DNA from: Noviherbaspirillum aridicola
Lineage (GTDB): Bacteria > Pseudomonadota > Gammaproteobacteria > Burkholderiales > Burkholderiaceae_D
Direction: 5' to 3'
Assembly: GCF_019656455.1 (NCBI RefSeq)
Contig: NZ_BPMK01000019.1
Span: forward strand, 43,581-107,580
Length of the DNA: 64,000 nt
Shown here: positions 9,363-16,470 of the stretch, piece by piece
How positions within the stretch are numbered: the first letter of the stretch is position 1
Layout: each line of letters starts with the position of its first letter
Notes under the pieces: model-generated
Database searches by the model: none
What the model saw: only the letters and a program-made list of their open reading frames with translations
Told to the model about the DNA's origin: nothing
Made by a program: the position numbers and the translations under genes

Positions 9363-9475
9363 GGCCGGCGTCCCTGCCGGCCCGGACTACCGTGGTCCGG
9401 AGAGCATTCCATGCGCTGGTCGTGCGGTGCGACGCGGGTTGTGCCACCTCCGCCGGGCCGGCACGGAGGCCGGCC
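9363..9475. repeat. Imperfect long inverted repeat (REP-like) between two genes
   Basis: Positions 9363-9384 (GGCCGGCGTCCCTGCCGGCC plus CG) and the reverse complement of 9454-9475 match at 20 of 22 bases, separated by 69 bases. Each arm is itself partly palindromic (GGCCGG...CCGGCC). This resembles the paired REP/BIME-type elements found between genes in GC-rich genomes. It lies between convergently oriented genes, so it may also act as a bidirectional terminator; no T-run is present. Confidence 0.5.
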
Positions 9476-9500
9476 CTGCTCACGCTGAGACCCGCGCCCC

Positions 9501-11483
9501 CTACTCCTTCCGCGCACTCGTCGTAATCTGCAAGAAATCCACCCGCACCCTGTCCGCGCCCTTGCCGGCCTTCATCTGCTTCAACTGCCGCTCCAGGGCG
9601 GCGAGGTAATCCGCTCCTTTTTCGCTCTCCTTGCGCATGCCGTCGAACAGCGGCGATGGCGTGACGAGGAGCACGATGAGGTCGGTGCCGAATGGCGCGC
9701 CGATCACCCAGTTGCCGAGCGTGCCGAGCGCGGCCTCGTGATTCGGGGGTGCCTGGTTCGCCCGCAGGCGGGGACCCGGCAGCAGATGCACCACGCTGCC
9801 GTCGAATGAAAAATAATCGACGTTGACGTAGCTCTCATAACCGGGCGTCTTCAGGTCGAGCACCAGCTTGTCGCCCTCCTGCAGCCTCGCACCGGCCGGC
9901 CGGGTCCGGATGCTCGCCGGGTCGCCGGCCTGACGGTTCTGCTTCCAGTAAGGCGCGAGCAGCGTGACGATGCCGCACTTGGCCTCGCCGATCTCCTGCA
10001 CCTGCAATCGCACCTCGGCGACACCGGCGGCGGCGAGGGTGTCCTTCAGCCGCCCCGCTCCGTAACTGGCGGGCAGCAGTCCGTCGACGGTCAGCGCATC
10101 GCCCCGGAAGGCGGGCTGCAGCGCGGCGCAGGGCACTTGCGCCAGCAGACGTTCGATGTCCGCAAGGTCGGGTTTCTTCGCCGGCGGCGCTGCGGCCGGC
10201 GCGGTGGCGACGGGCGCCTGCGCTGGCCGTGGCGACGAGGCCCACCAGTAGGCCCCGCCCGCGGACAGCAGCGCCGCGATTGCGGTGCCGCCGGCGATGG
10301 CGGCAAGCGGCCGGCCGCGGCGCTCGTGCGTGCCCATCTCGTGCAGGAACTGCTGCACGCTCGGCGTGCGCGCGTCGCGGCTGAAGGCGAGTCCGCGCCG
10401 CAGCGCGCGCCATGGACCGAGCCCCAGGCCGGGAGGGCGCCTTGGTGTCAGCGCGGCGTTGCGCGCCTGCGCCGCCGTCTGGCGCTCGAACGGGTGGCGA
10501 CCGGTCAGCAGCTCATAGGCGATGCAGGCCAGCGCATAGATGTCATCGCGCGGATCCGGATCGCGATGCTCGAGCATCTCGGCGCTGGCATAGGCGGGCG
10601 TGAGGCCGCCGAGGCTGCCGGGATCGAACACCGTGGCCTCGCTGTCCTCGGTCGGCTTGTTGATCGCGCGCGCGATGCCGAAGTCGATCACCTTGACCTC
10701 GCCGCGGTCGGTGAGGATGACGTTGGCCGGCTTGAAATCGCAGTGCACGAAGCCGCGCTCGTGCGCGTAGGCGAGCGCGCGTCCCATGCCGTCGACGATG
10801 CGCATCGCGTCGGCGAAAGGCATGCCGCGGAACTCCGGGTCGCGCAGGACCTGCGAGAGCGGCTTGCCCTGCAGGTATTCCATCGTCAGGTAAACCGTAT
10901 TGCCGTCGCGGTCGAAATCATAGACCGCGACGATGTTCGGATGCGCCAGCGTCTGTGCCTTCTTCGCTTCCCGCTGCAGCGCGATCAGCGATTTCGGATG
11001 CGCGCGGAACTGCACGTTGAGCACCTTGATCGCGATGTAGGGCTTGCGGTCGGATGCCTCGAGCTTGCGCAGGTCGAGCGCCTTGTAGACCATGCCCATG
11101 CCGCCGAAGCCGATGCACTCCTCCAGCACGAAACGGTTGTTGAGCGTGTCGCCGACGCCCTTCATCGGCTCGCTGCCGGCCCCTTCCAGCGGAAGCGGCA
11201 TCGACGGCTGCGAGAATGTCGACGCGTGCCGCCCTTCTCCGCGCAGGGAGGGACTGGTGTCGCCGCCGGCCACGGCGGGGCTGGCAAGTGCCGCGCGCTG
11301 GCGCAGGGCATCGATCACGTCCGGCGCGAGCATGGTGCGGGTACGCTCCTCATTCAGGATTTCCGTCAGCTGCGCGCTTCCGGTGCGGTCGCTGGCCAGC
11401 AGCTGGTCGACCTGCGCGAGCAGCTGCTCGCGGCTGAGCCCACCGTGCTGGAAACGAAGGAGCGTATGTTCGAGGCTGGCCAT
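9501..11483 (-). CDS. Membrane Ser/Thr protein kinase with C-terminal DUF4384-like domain
   Basis: A 660-residue Hanks-type kinase. The kinase fold covers about residues 118-385: glycine loop IGFGGMGMVYKA, catalytic lysine in AIKVL (153), HCDFKPANV at 247-255 and DFG at 267-269. The usual HRD arginine is a cysteine (HCD), so this is a non-RD kinase. A transmembrane helix (about 393-414) separates the cytoplasmic kinase from a periplasmic part resembling DUF4384 (LVLDLKTPGYESYVNVDYFS, TDLIVLLVTPSPLF). I chose the ATG at 11483 because AAGGA lies five bases upstream; the ATG at 11498 has no ribosome site. It is divergent from the first peptide cassette. A role in controlling the FHA proteins or peptide export is inferred from position. 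Confidence 0.88.
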   Translation of the reverse strand: MASLEHTLLRFQHGGLSREQLLAQVDQLLASDRTGSAQLTEILNEERTRTMLAPDVIDALRQRAALASPAVAGGDTSPSLRGEGRHASTFSQPSMPLPLEGAGSEPMKGVGDTLNNRFVLEECIGFGGMGMVYKALDLRKLEASDRKPYIAIKVLNVQFRAHPKSLIALQREAKKAQTLAHPNIVAVYDFDRDGNTVYLTMEYLQGKPLSQVLRDPEFRGMPFADAMRIVDGMGRALAYAHERGFVHCDFKPANVILTDRGEVKVIDFGIARAINKPTEDSEATVFDPGSLGGLTPAYASAEMLEHRDPDPRDDIYALACIAYELLTGRHPFERQTAAQARNAALTPRRPPGLGLGPWRALRRGLAFSRDARTPSVQQFLHEMGTHERRGRPLAAIAGGTAIAALLSAGGAYWWASSPRPAQAPVATAPAAAPPAKKPDLADIERLLAQVPCAALQPAFRGDALTVDGLLPASYGAGRLKDTLAAAGVAEVRLQVQEIGEAKCGIVTLLAPYWKQNRQAGDPASIRTRPAGARLQEGDKLVLDLKTPGYESYVNVDYFSFDGSVVHLLPGPRLRANQAPPNHEAALGTLGNWVIGAPFGTDLIVLLVTPSPLFDGMRKESEKGADYLAALERQLKQMKAGKGADRVRVDFLQITTSARKE

Positions 11484-11738
11484 GGTGTCCTTATTCATCT
11501 GAATAGCGGGCAAGCACCGCCGACGGGGGTCACGCATCAAGCATGCCCGCCGCCGCGGCACGCGCGGGCACGGCTTGCGGCCCCGATGTCGGGCCGCGCC
11601 CCACAACCACGCCTCCAACCTGTCGGCCCGGTGCCGTCACCCCGTCCGGCGCGCCGGCGGCGCCCGGCACCGCGGCATTTACCGCAAACCCTTGTACGGC
11701 AGGGCCTTCCGTGGATTCCGGCGATTCGCGCCAGGCCC

Positions 11739-11754
11739 TGGCACGCTCCCTGCT
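11739..11754 (+). promoter_or_regulatory. Sigma-54-type promoter of peptide cassette A
   Basis: TGGCACGCTCCCTGCT has the invariant GG (-24) and GC (-12) separated by exactly ten bases. It sits 71 bases before the first peptide gene, and near-identical elements occur before three other peptide genes. The rest of the 11484-11824 intergenic stretch, shared with the divergent kinase, shows no other gene. An activator (bacterial enhancer-binding protein) would be needed; none is encoded in the window. Confidence 0.75.
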
Positions 11755-11764
11755 GAATGGCGAT

Positions 11765-11789
11765 CGAGTGCGAAACAAAGCGTCACTCG
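11765..11789 (+). promoter_or_regulatory. Conserved leader-RNA hairpin element
   Basis: CGAGTG and CACTCG form inverted arms around CGAAACAAAGCGT. The element begins about 10 bases after the sigma-54 -12 box, so it would lie at the very 5' end of the mRNA. It recurs almost unchanged at 12576-12600 and 21374-21397. A role in mRNA stability or translation control is inferred. Confidence 0.55.
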
Positions 11790-11824
11790 ACCATCACGCC
11801 ACCATTCATCAAGGAGAACCGCAA

Positions 11825-12127
11825 ATGCAAGCCCTGCTCATCAAAGACCTGTCCATCGCCGCCGACCTCGACGCGTCCGCCATGTCCGCCGTTTCCGGCG
11901 GCACCGGCTACGGCTACTGCATGCCCGCCGCGTGCACGCCGTCCTGGCCGAAGTGGGACTACCCGATGCCCGGCAAGTCCGGCAACATCGACTTCAACGC
12001 CTCGCAGATGCTCGGCCAGAGCCAGAACACGACGGTCAACAACGGCAACAACGTCGCCTTCGCCTCGGGCATCAGCGCCAGCGTCAACCCGAGCCAGCAC
12101 GGCGCCAACACCATCAACTTCGGCTGA
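11825..12127 (+). CDS. Double-glycine leader peptide, type A (A1)
   Basis: A 100-residue peptide. The leader MQALLIKDLSIAADLDASAM ends in SAVSGG, matching the colicin-V/class II bacteriocin leader pattern (hydrophobic positions, Leu-Asp, then GG), so cleavage after GG near residue 26 is expected. The predicted mature part starts TGYGYCMPAACTPSW (two Cys) and ends in the family core: ASQMLGQSQN, VNNGNNVAF, SQHGANTINFG. The start ATG has AAGGAG upstream. It follows a sigma-54-type promoter and leader hairpin and heads cassette A. No modification enzyme is nearby. It could be a bacteriocin-like toxin, a signal or a self-assembling surface peptide; I do not recognise a named family. Confidence 0.8.
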   Translation: MQALLIKDLSIAADLDASAMSAVSGGTGYGYCMPAACTPSWPKWDYPMPGKSGNIDFNASQMLGQSQNTTVNNGNNVAFASGISASVNPSQHGANTINFG

Positions 12128-12149
12128 CCGACTGCTTCACCCATCCCGC

Positions 12150-12179
12150 CGGCGCCGCCCGTTTCCACGGGCGGCGCCG
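12150..12179 (+). terminator. Perfect 12-bp GC hairpin after peptide A1
   Basis: CGGCGCCGCCCG (12150-12161) pairs perfectly with 12168-12179 around a TTTCCA loop, followed by TCTTGCATT. The T-tract is weak, so it may be a terminator, an attenuator or an RNA-stabilising 3' hairpin. The remaining sequence to 12549 (about 370 bases) shows no convincing gene and presumably holds regulatory sites for the next sigma-54 promoter. Confidence 0.6.
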
Positions 12180-12549
12180 TCTTGCATTGCGCCCGCCGCG
12201 CATCCTTGCGTCGCGGGCGTTCCGCATGCTCCCTTCACCTTAGGGGCAGCGCCCGCGCGCGGCGCTGAAAAAACCCGGCCTTTTGACTCCGCACAAATCC
12301 ATGTCGTCCGCCGTCGCACGCGCGCACCGTGCCGTTCGCGGCGGCCGGTGCGCGTCCCTGTCCATGCCCGCGGCGATGCTGCCGGCAAGTGTTCGGTCGC
12401 GCCACACAATCCGTAGCGGCAGCTGTTGGGCGGGAGCCGCCATGCGAAGACGCGCGCCGGATGACAGATTGCCCACCTCGGCCCTGCGGCGCATGAAAAA
12501 TCCTTTCTTTTCAATGGCTTGCAGCGATTCCGGCGGCGCGGTCCCGGCC

Positions 12550-12565
12550 TGGCACGGTCCCTGCT
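12550..12565 (+). promoter_or_regulatory. Sigma-54-type promoter of peptides A2-B1
   Basis: TGGCACGGTCCCTGCT fits the TGGCACG-N4-TTGC consensus closely, with GG and GC ten bases apart. It lies 69 bases before the start of peptide A2 and is followed by the conserved leader hairpin. Confidence 0.78.
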
Positions 12566-12575
12566 GAAAGGGGAT

Positions 12576-12600
12576 CGAGTGCGAAACAAAGCGTCACTCG
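12576..12600 (+). promoter_or_regulatory. Conserved leader-RNA hairpin element (second copy)
   Basis: Same 25-base element as at 11765-11789 (CGAGTG arm, CGAAACAAAGCGT loop, CACTCG arm), again starting about ten bases after the -12 box. Identity between copies is far above that of the surrounding intergenic DNA. Confidence 0.55.
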
Positions 12601-12634
12601 CCAACCGACCCAACCACTCTCAAGGAGATTCGAC

Positions 12635-12925
12635 ATGAAAGCACTGCTGATCAAAGACCTGTCCCTCGCCTCCGAGCTCGACGACGCCGCGATGTCCGCC
12701 GTTGCCGGCGGCACCGGCTACTGCATGCCCGTCGGCTGCTTCCCCTCGTACCCGAAGTTCGACTACCCGAAGGCCGGCGATGTCAGCTTCAACGCCTCGC
12801 AGATGCTCGGCCAGACTCAGGACACGGTGGTCAACAACGGCAACAACGTCGCCTTTTCTTCCGGCATCAGCGCGCATGTGAACCCGACGCAGCACGGCGC
12901 CAACACCATCAACTTCGCCAAGTAA
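12635..12925 (+). CDS. Double-glycine leader peptide, type A (A2)
   Basis: A 96-residue peptide starting MKALLIKDLSLASELDDAAM and ending its leader in SAVAGG. The predicted mature region begins TGYCMPVGCFPSYPKFDY (two Cys) and ends with NASQMLGQTQD, VNNGNNVAFSSG and TQHGANTINFAK. The ATG is preceded by AAGGAG. It is the first gene after the second sigma-54-type promoter and is followed 36 bases later by peptide A3, so they should be co-transcribed. It shares the motif C-M-P-x2-C-x-P-S with A1. Confidence 0.8.
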   Translation: MKALLIKDLSLASELDDAAMSAVAGGTGYCMPVGCFPSYPKFDYPKAGDVSFNASQMLGQTQDTVVNNGNNVAFSSGISAHVNPTQHGANTINFAK

Positions 12926-12961
12926 TCCCGCTTGCCCACATCGTCCCAAAGGAGAACCGAC

Positions 12962-13243
12962 ATGAAAACCCTGATCATCGCCGACCTGTCCCTCACCACC
13001 GAACTCGATCGCGCCGAAATGGCCGCCGTCCAGGGCGGTTACGGCAAGGAAGTCTACGCGCAGTATCTGAGCTCGATGCCGAAGGCGCCCGAGAAGCCGG
13101 CCATCAGCTTCGACGCAATGCAGTCGCTCGGCCAGGCGCAGAACACCATGGTCAACAACGGCAACAACGCGGCTTTCGTATGCGGCATCACCAGCAGCGT
13201 CAACCCGAGCCAGCACGGCGCCAACACCATCAACTTCGGCTGA
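12962..13243 (+). CDS. Double-glycine leader peptide, type A variant (A3)
   Basis: A 93-residue peptide. The leader MKTLIIADLSLTTELDRAEM ends in AAVQGG. The mature part begins YGKEVYAQYLSSMPKAPEK, lacking the Cys-Met-Pro motif, but keeps the core: SLGQAQN, VNNGNNAAFVCG and SQHGANTINFG. The ATG at 12962 has AAAGGAG upstream; an in-frame ATG ten codons earlier would disrupt the leader. A 14-bp palindrome (TCGGCGCGCGCCGA, 13244-13257) follows its stop, possibly a hairpin that tunes expression of the next gene. Confidence 0.78.
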   Translation: MKTLIIADLSLTTELDRAEMAAVQGGYGKEVYAQYLSSMPKAPEKPAISFDAMQSLGQAQNTMVNNGNNAAFVCGITSSVNPSQHGANTINFG

Positions 13244-13280
13244 TCGGCGCGCGCCGAGGACCACCACTAGGAGAACCATC

Positions 13281-13544
13281 ATGGCAAACATCGCTATCCA
13301 CGACCTGCAGGCTTCCCGCGAACTGGGTGACAGGGAAATGTCGACGGTAAAGGGCGGCAACAGCTGGCTCGCCGGCCTCGGCCCCGTCGCCAACGTCAAT
13401 ATCGGCATCGACCAGAACATCGCGCAGATGCAGAACGTCCAGGTGAACGCGCTCAACAACGTCGGCGTCATCGGCGCGGGCTTCGGACCGCTCAGGCTCG
13501 ACGTCAGCCCGGCTCAGTGGGCGGGCGCCGCCATCGCGCTGTAA
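13281..13544 (+). CDS. Double-glycine leader peptide, type B (B1)
   Basis: An 87-residue peptide: leader MANIAIHDLQASRELGDREM ending STVKGG, then a hydrophobic Asn/Gly-rich core NSWLAGLGPVANVNIGIDQ and a C-terminus FGPLRLDVSPAQW. The segment IAQMQNVQVNALNNVGV aligns with the QMLGQSQN/VNNGNN core of type A, so types A and B share ancestry. A near copy is at 22115. ATG preceded by TAGGAGA. Last gene of cassette A, with a strong terminator just downstream. Confidence 0.78.
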   Translation: MANIAIHDLQASRELGDREMSTVKGGNSWLAGLGPVANVNIGIDQNIAQMQNVQVNALNNVGVIGAGFGPLRLDVSPAQWAGAAIAL

Positions 13545-13564
13545 GCAACGATTGTCTCCCCCTT

Positions 13565-13602
13565 GCCCTCTTTTCCGCCGTGCGCGGAGGGAGGGCTTTT
13601 TT
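13565..13602 (+). terminator. Rho-independent terminator of peptide cassette A
   Basis: GCCCTC (13565-13570) pairs with GAGGGC (13591-13596), with an inner CCGCCG/CGCGG helix, followed by TTTTTT (13597-13602). It lies 20 bases after the stop of peptide B1, a textbook intrinsic terminator. Confidence 0.85.
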
Positions 13603-13670
13603 GCTGCCGGCGCAGGCTGGCCTGTTCATCATTGCGTCATCCGGACGCGGCTCATGGCGCGCCGCCTGGC

Positions 13671-13852
13671 TCATCCATTCCCGGCTTCACCGCGTGGCGC
13701 CGCGAGTTCTTCCAGACGTGTGGCGAGCGCGCCGCGCTCCGCCGATGATCTGACGAACGTCAGGCAGAGGCCGATGTGTTCGCGCGCCGCCTGGAACTGC
13801 CCGTCGTCGTCCACCCGCGCGAGGACATCGATCGCCGCGCCGGCCAGAACGC
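13671..13852 (-). pseudogene. Out-of-frame C-terminal tail of effector-like gene 1
   Basis: This segment, read one frame away from the main gene, encodes GVLAGAAIDVLARVDDDGQ, then EHIGLCLTFVRSS and ALATRLEELAAPRGEAGNG. It aligns with the C-terminus of the third paralog (AVAFLGGALDILEQ, ALGMRLQEMVA). A single missing base near 13849-13853 explains the break. It is either a true frameshift or a sequence error. Confidence 0.7.
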
Positions 13853-16252
13853 CTCGTTGCGGCGATGGTGGCCGATCAGGCCGGTCAGCGCTTCCACCGC
13901 GGCGGGCGACGCGTCCCCCAGCACACCCACGATCGCCTCCGCGGCAGCACGCGCGAGCTTCATGGACGTGCCCTGATCTCCGCCGATGCGCGCGGGCAGC
14001 CCTTCCCTGCCCGCTGCAAGCAGCACCGCCCCGGGCCGGGTCAGGCGACGCACGATGCCGGCAGTCTCCTCGATCGCGGCATCCCTGTCGCTGGCGAAGC
14101 GGGCCGCCACCAGCAGCGTCCCGATGCATGCGGCGGCGTTCTCGTCGTCCACGGAGCGAAGGACCTCCGCCGCCTTCCTGAACAGTGTGTCGTTCCGCCC
14201 GGCCGACAGCTTGCGGGCCGGTGTCAGAATCCTGACAAGTCTTTCCGCCACGTCCCGGTCGGGTACTGCCCGCGACAGCAAATCGAGCGCGTCTTCCATC
14301 GCCGTGATCGCACGGCGCTCCGGCATCCCCTCGCGTGAATTGCCGAGTACGGCGGCAAGGGTGGCCAGCCTGTTGTGCTCATCCGAAAACTCCCCGGCCC
14401 TTGCCAGCGCGACCTCGATGAATCGCCTGCCGCCGCTGCCGCCGGCCGAAGAGGCATATTTCATGAGCGCATCCAGGCATGCGAGCCGCCCTTGCTCGCT
14501 CAGGCCCACGCGCCAGGCGGCGTCGAGCGCGGTTTCGAAGGCTTTGCCGCGAACGCCGCGCGGCAGGCCAGGCAGCACCCGCGTCACCGATACGAACCGC
14601 GCCGTCGCGGTGGCTTCGTCCTTGCCCATGAATGCAAGATCCAGCGCATCCGAAAAGCTAGTCAGTGCGCGGCGCTCATCGAGCAGCGATGCGCCGTGCT
14701 GCAGCACCTGCCGGATGGCCTCCAGCCGCTCCGCGTCGCCGGCGAGCCTCGACGCCTCGTCGAGCGCATGCGCGACGAACGCGGCGTGACCGCTCGCGCG
14801 GCGGGAGACGCACTTCATGATGGACCGCAGGCACGCGGCTTTCCCGCTTTCACTCAGGCCCGAACCCCAGGCGCGGTCAAGCGCCACCGTGAACGCGTCG
14901 CCGCGGACATCGTCGGGCAGCCCCGCGAGCACAGGCGCCAGGGATTTGAATCGCGCCGTCGCCTTGTCCTCGTCGTCGCCGCCCAGGGAAAGATCGAGCG
15001 CGCGCGACAGCATGTCGAGCGCCTCGTCGCGGCCCAGCTGGCGTGCCGCATGGCGCATCACATGCCGCAGGCCCTCCAGCTCGTTTGCCGTGTCGGCGAA
15101 TTGCCCGACGCGGGCCAGGATCTGCACGGGGAAGTCCTCGCCGATCTCCGCGTGAGATCCGTGATAGGCGCTCATCAGGCTTGACAGCGCCCTGGCCCTG
15201 ACCGGCTCCGACTGCGCGTATTGCCAGACGCGGTCCACCGCGTTTTCCAGCGATGCTTTCCTGACTTCTTCCGGCAATTGCCCGAAGGTTCGCATCACCT
15301 CGCCCAGGCCTCGCAGTGCGTCCTCTTCATGGCGGTCGACGATGACCAGCTCGATGGCGTCCAGGAACAGGGCCGTGCGGTCCGCAACGGGAAGGGATGC
15401 GCAACAGTGCAAGGCGTGCACCGCCAGCTGACGGCGCTCATGGCCCTGGAGCGGAGGTGCTTGTCGGGCTTCCTCGAAAATGCGCTGCGCGGCCGGCGCC
15501 CTGTCGTCCGCCGGTTGGCTCTCGATCATCAGGGCCTTGTGCATCAGCATGCAGGTCTTGCGGAGCATCTCGTCCAGCCGCGGCTGGTGGACGGCATGCT
15601 GAAGGACGGGTGCGAGGATCTCCGGTGGCATGCTCGCGAAATGCGCGGCGATTCTTCGGAATCCCGCAATACGTTCCTGCGGCCTGGGAGCGTCGAGCAC
15701 GCAGTCGACAAGATCGTTCAGCATGGCCGGCCGGGGATCGTGCGCGACGCCCCCGTCCGCGTCCGGCCTCGCGGGCGCCTGCATGATGCGGGGCGCCAGG
15801 ACGTCCAGCAGTTCCATCAGGCCATCCCCGCGCAGCCGGGGAGAGGGCTGCTTCATTGCAGCGAGTATCTGCCCGAGCCGGGCCGCCAGCTCGGCGGGCC
15901 GGGCCGAAGCGAGGCTGTGCGCCTGGTGAAGCAGCTTGCCCGCCTTGACCTCATGTCCGGCCATCTCTTGCACGAGCGCGTGCATATGCCGCGACGTGAG
16001 CATGGGACTGAGCAGTTGCTTTCTATCCTCGGACACGCTTGTGAAGATTTCCTTGAGCACGACGTTCGGCAGCTGCTGCAGCGAGTGTTGCCGCCGCCTC
16101 GCGTAGAGCGGCAGGTCCGACCTGCGGGTGACGGGCGCCGGCGGCGGCGACGTCTCCGGTTGTGCCCGCACCTCGTGGGCGCGCACGGGCGACGGCTGGA
16201 CGGTCGGCTGCTGAACGGGCGAAGGCGAACGCGAAGCGATGGGAGTAACCAT
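13760..16252 (-). CDS. F-box-like helical-repeat protein, candidate type III effector (effector 1, frameshifted at the end)
   Basis: 830 residues as read. The N-terminus MVTPIASRSPSPVQQPTVQ is Ser/Pro/Gln-rich with no acidic residue in the first 25, like type III secretion signals. Residues about 57-97 resemble an F-box (LQQLPNVVLKEIF, LTSRHMHALVQ), preceded by LYARRR. The rest is helical repeats of roughly 110 residues built on LP-x2-VR, ALDxxW, ACLxxLM and RALDLSL-type segments. An HrpL-type hrp box lies upstream (16283-16311). The last 35 or so residues, after GLIGHHRRNEA, look frameshifted compared with the third paralog. F-box effectors recruit host SCF ubiquitin ligases; that function is inferred. 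It is the first of three tandem leftward paralogs. Confidence 0.7.
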   Translation of the reverse strand: MVTPIASRSPSPVQQPTVQPSPVRAHEVRAQPETSPPPAPVTRRSDLPLYARRRQHSLQQLPNVVLKEIFTSVSEDRKQLLSPMLTSRHMHALVQEMAGHEVKAGKLLHQAHSLASARPAELAARLGQILAAMKQPSPRLRGDGLMELLDVLAPRIMQAPARPDADGGVAHDPRPAMLNDLVDCVLDAPRPQERIAGFRRIAAHFASMPPEILAPVLQHAVHQPRLDEMLRKTCMLMHKALMIESQPADDRAPAAQRIFEEARQAPPLQGHERRQLAVHALHCCASLPVADRTALFLDAIELVIVDRHEEDALRGLGEVMRTFGQLPEEVRKASLENAVDRVWQYAQSEPVRARALSSLMSAYHGSHAEIGEDFPVQILARVGQFADTANELEGLRHVMRHAARQLGRDEALDMLSRALDLSLGGDDEDKATARFKSLAPVLAGLPDDVRGDAFTVALDRAWGSGLSESGKAACLRSIMKCVSRRASGHAAFVAHALDEASRLAGDAERLEAIRQVLQHGASLLDERRALTSFSDALDLAFMGKDEATATARFVSVTRVLPGLPRGVRGKAFETALDAAWRVGLSEQGRLACLDALMKYASSAGGSGGRRFIEVALARAGEFSDEHNRLATLAAVLGNSREGMPERRAITAMEDALDLLSRAVPDRDVAERLVRILTPARKLSAGRNDTLFRKAAEVLRSVDDENAAACIGTLLVAARFASDRDAAIEETAGIVRRLTRPGAVLLAAGREGLPARIGGDQGTSMKLARAAAEAIVGVLGDASPAAVEALTGLIGHHRRNEAFWPARRSMSSRGWTTTGSSRRRANTSASA

Positions 16253-16282
16253 GATCGTTGTCTGTAATGAGGATGACCGGCA

Positions 16283-16311
16283 TCTGTCGGCAGCCCTCGC
16301 ATTTCGGTTCC
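16283..16311 (-). promoter_or_regulatory. HrpL-type hrp box of effector 1
   Basis: On the minus strand GGAACC (16311-16306) is followed by 16 bases and CGACAGA (16289-16283). The established Pseudomonas syringae-type hrp box is GGAACC-N15/16-CCACNNA, so only one base deviates. It ends 31 bases before the start codon. The remaining bases between 16312 and 16470 show no gene. Confidence 0.72.
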
Positions 16312-16470
16312 GCCCATCGTTGCTTCATCGCCGCTTGCCCGCGTCCGACGAACCGCCCGGCCGGCGGTCGGCCGTGCCCGTCACCCTGGCAGAAGCGCTT
16401 CGGGCGGCCCCGAAGGGTCGCTGCCGTAGGCTTTCTTCCTGTCCGATCGCCCTGCGCGGAGGGAGGCTTC

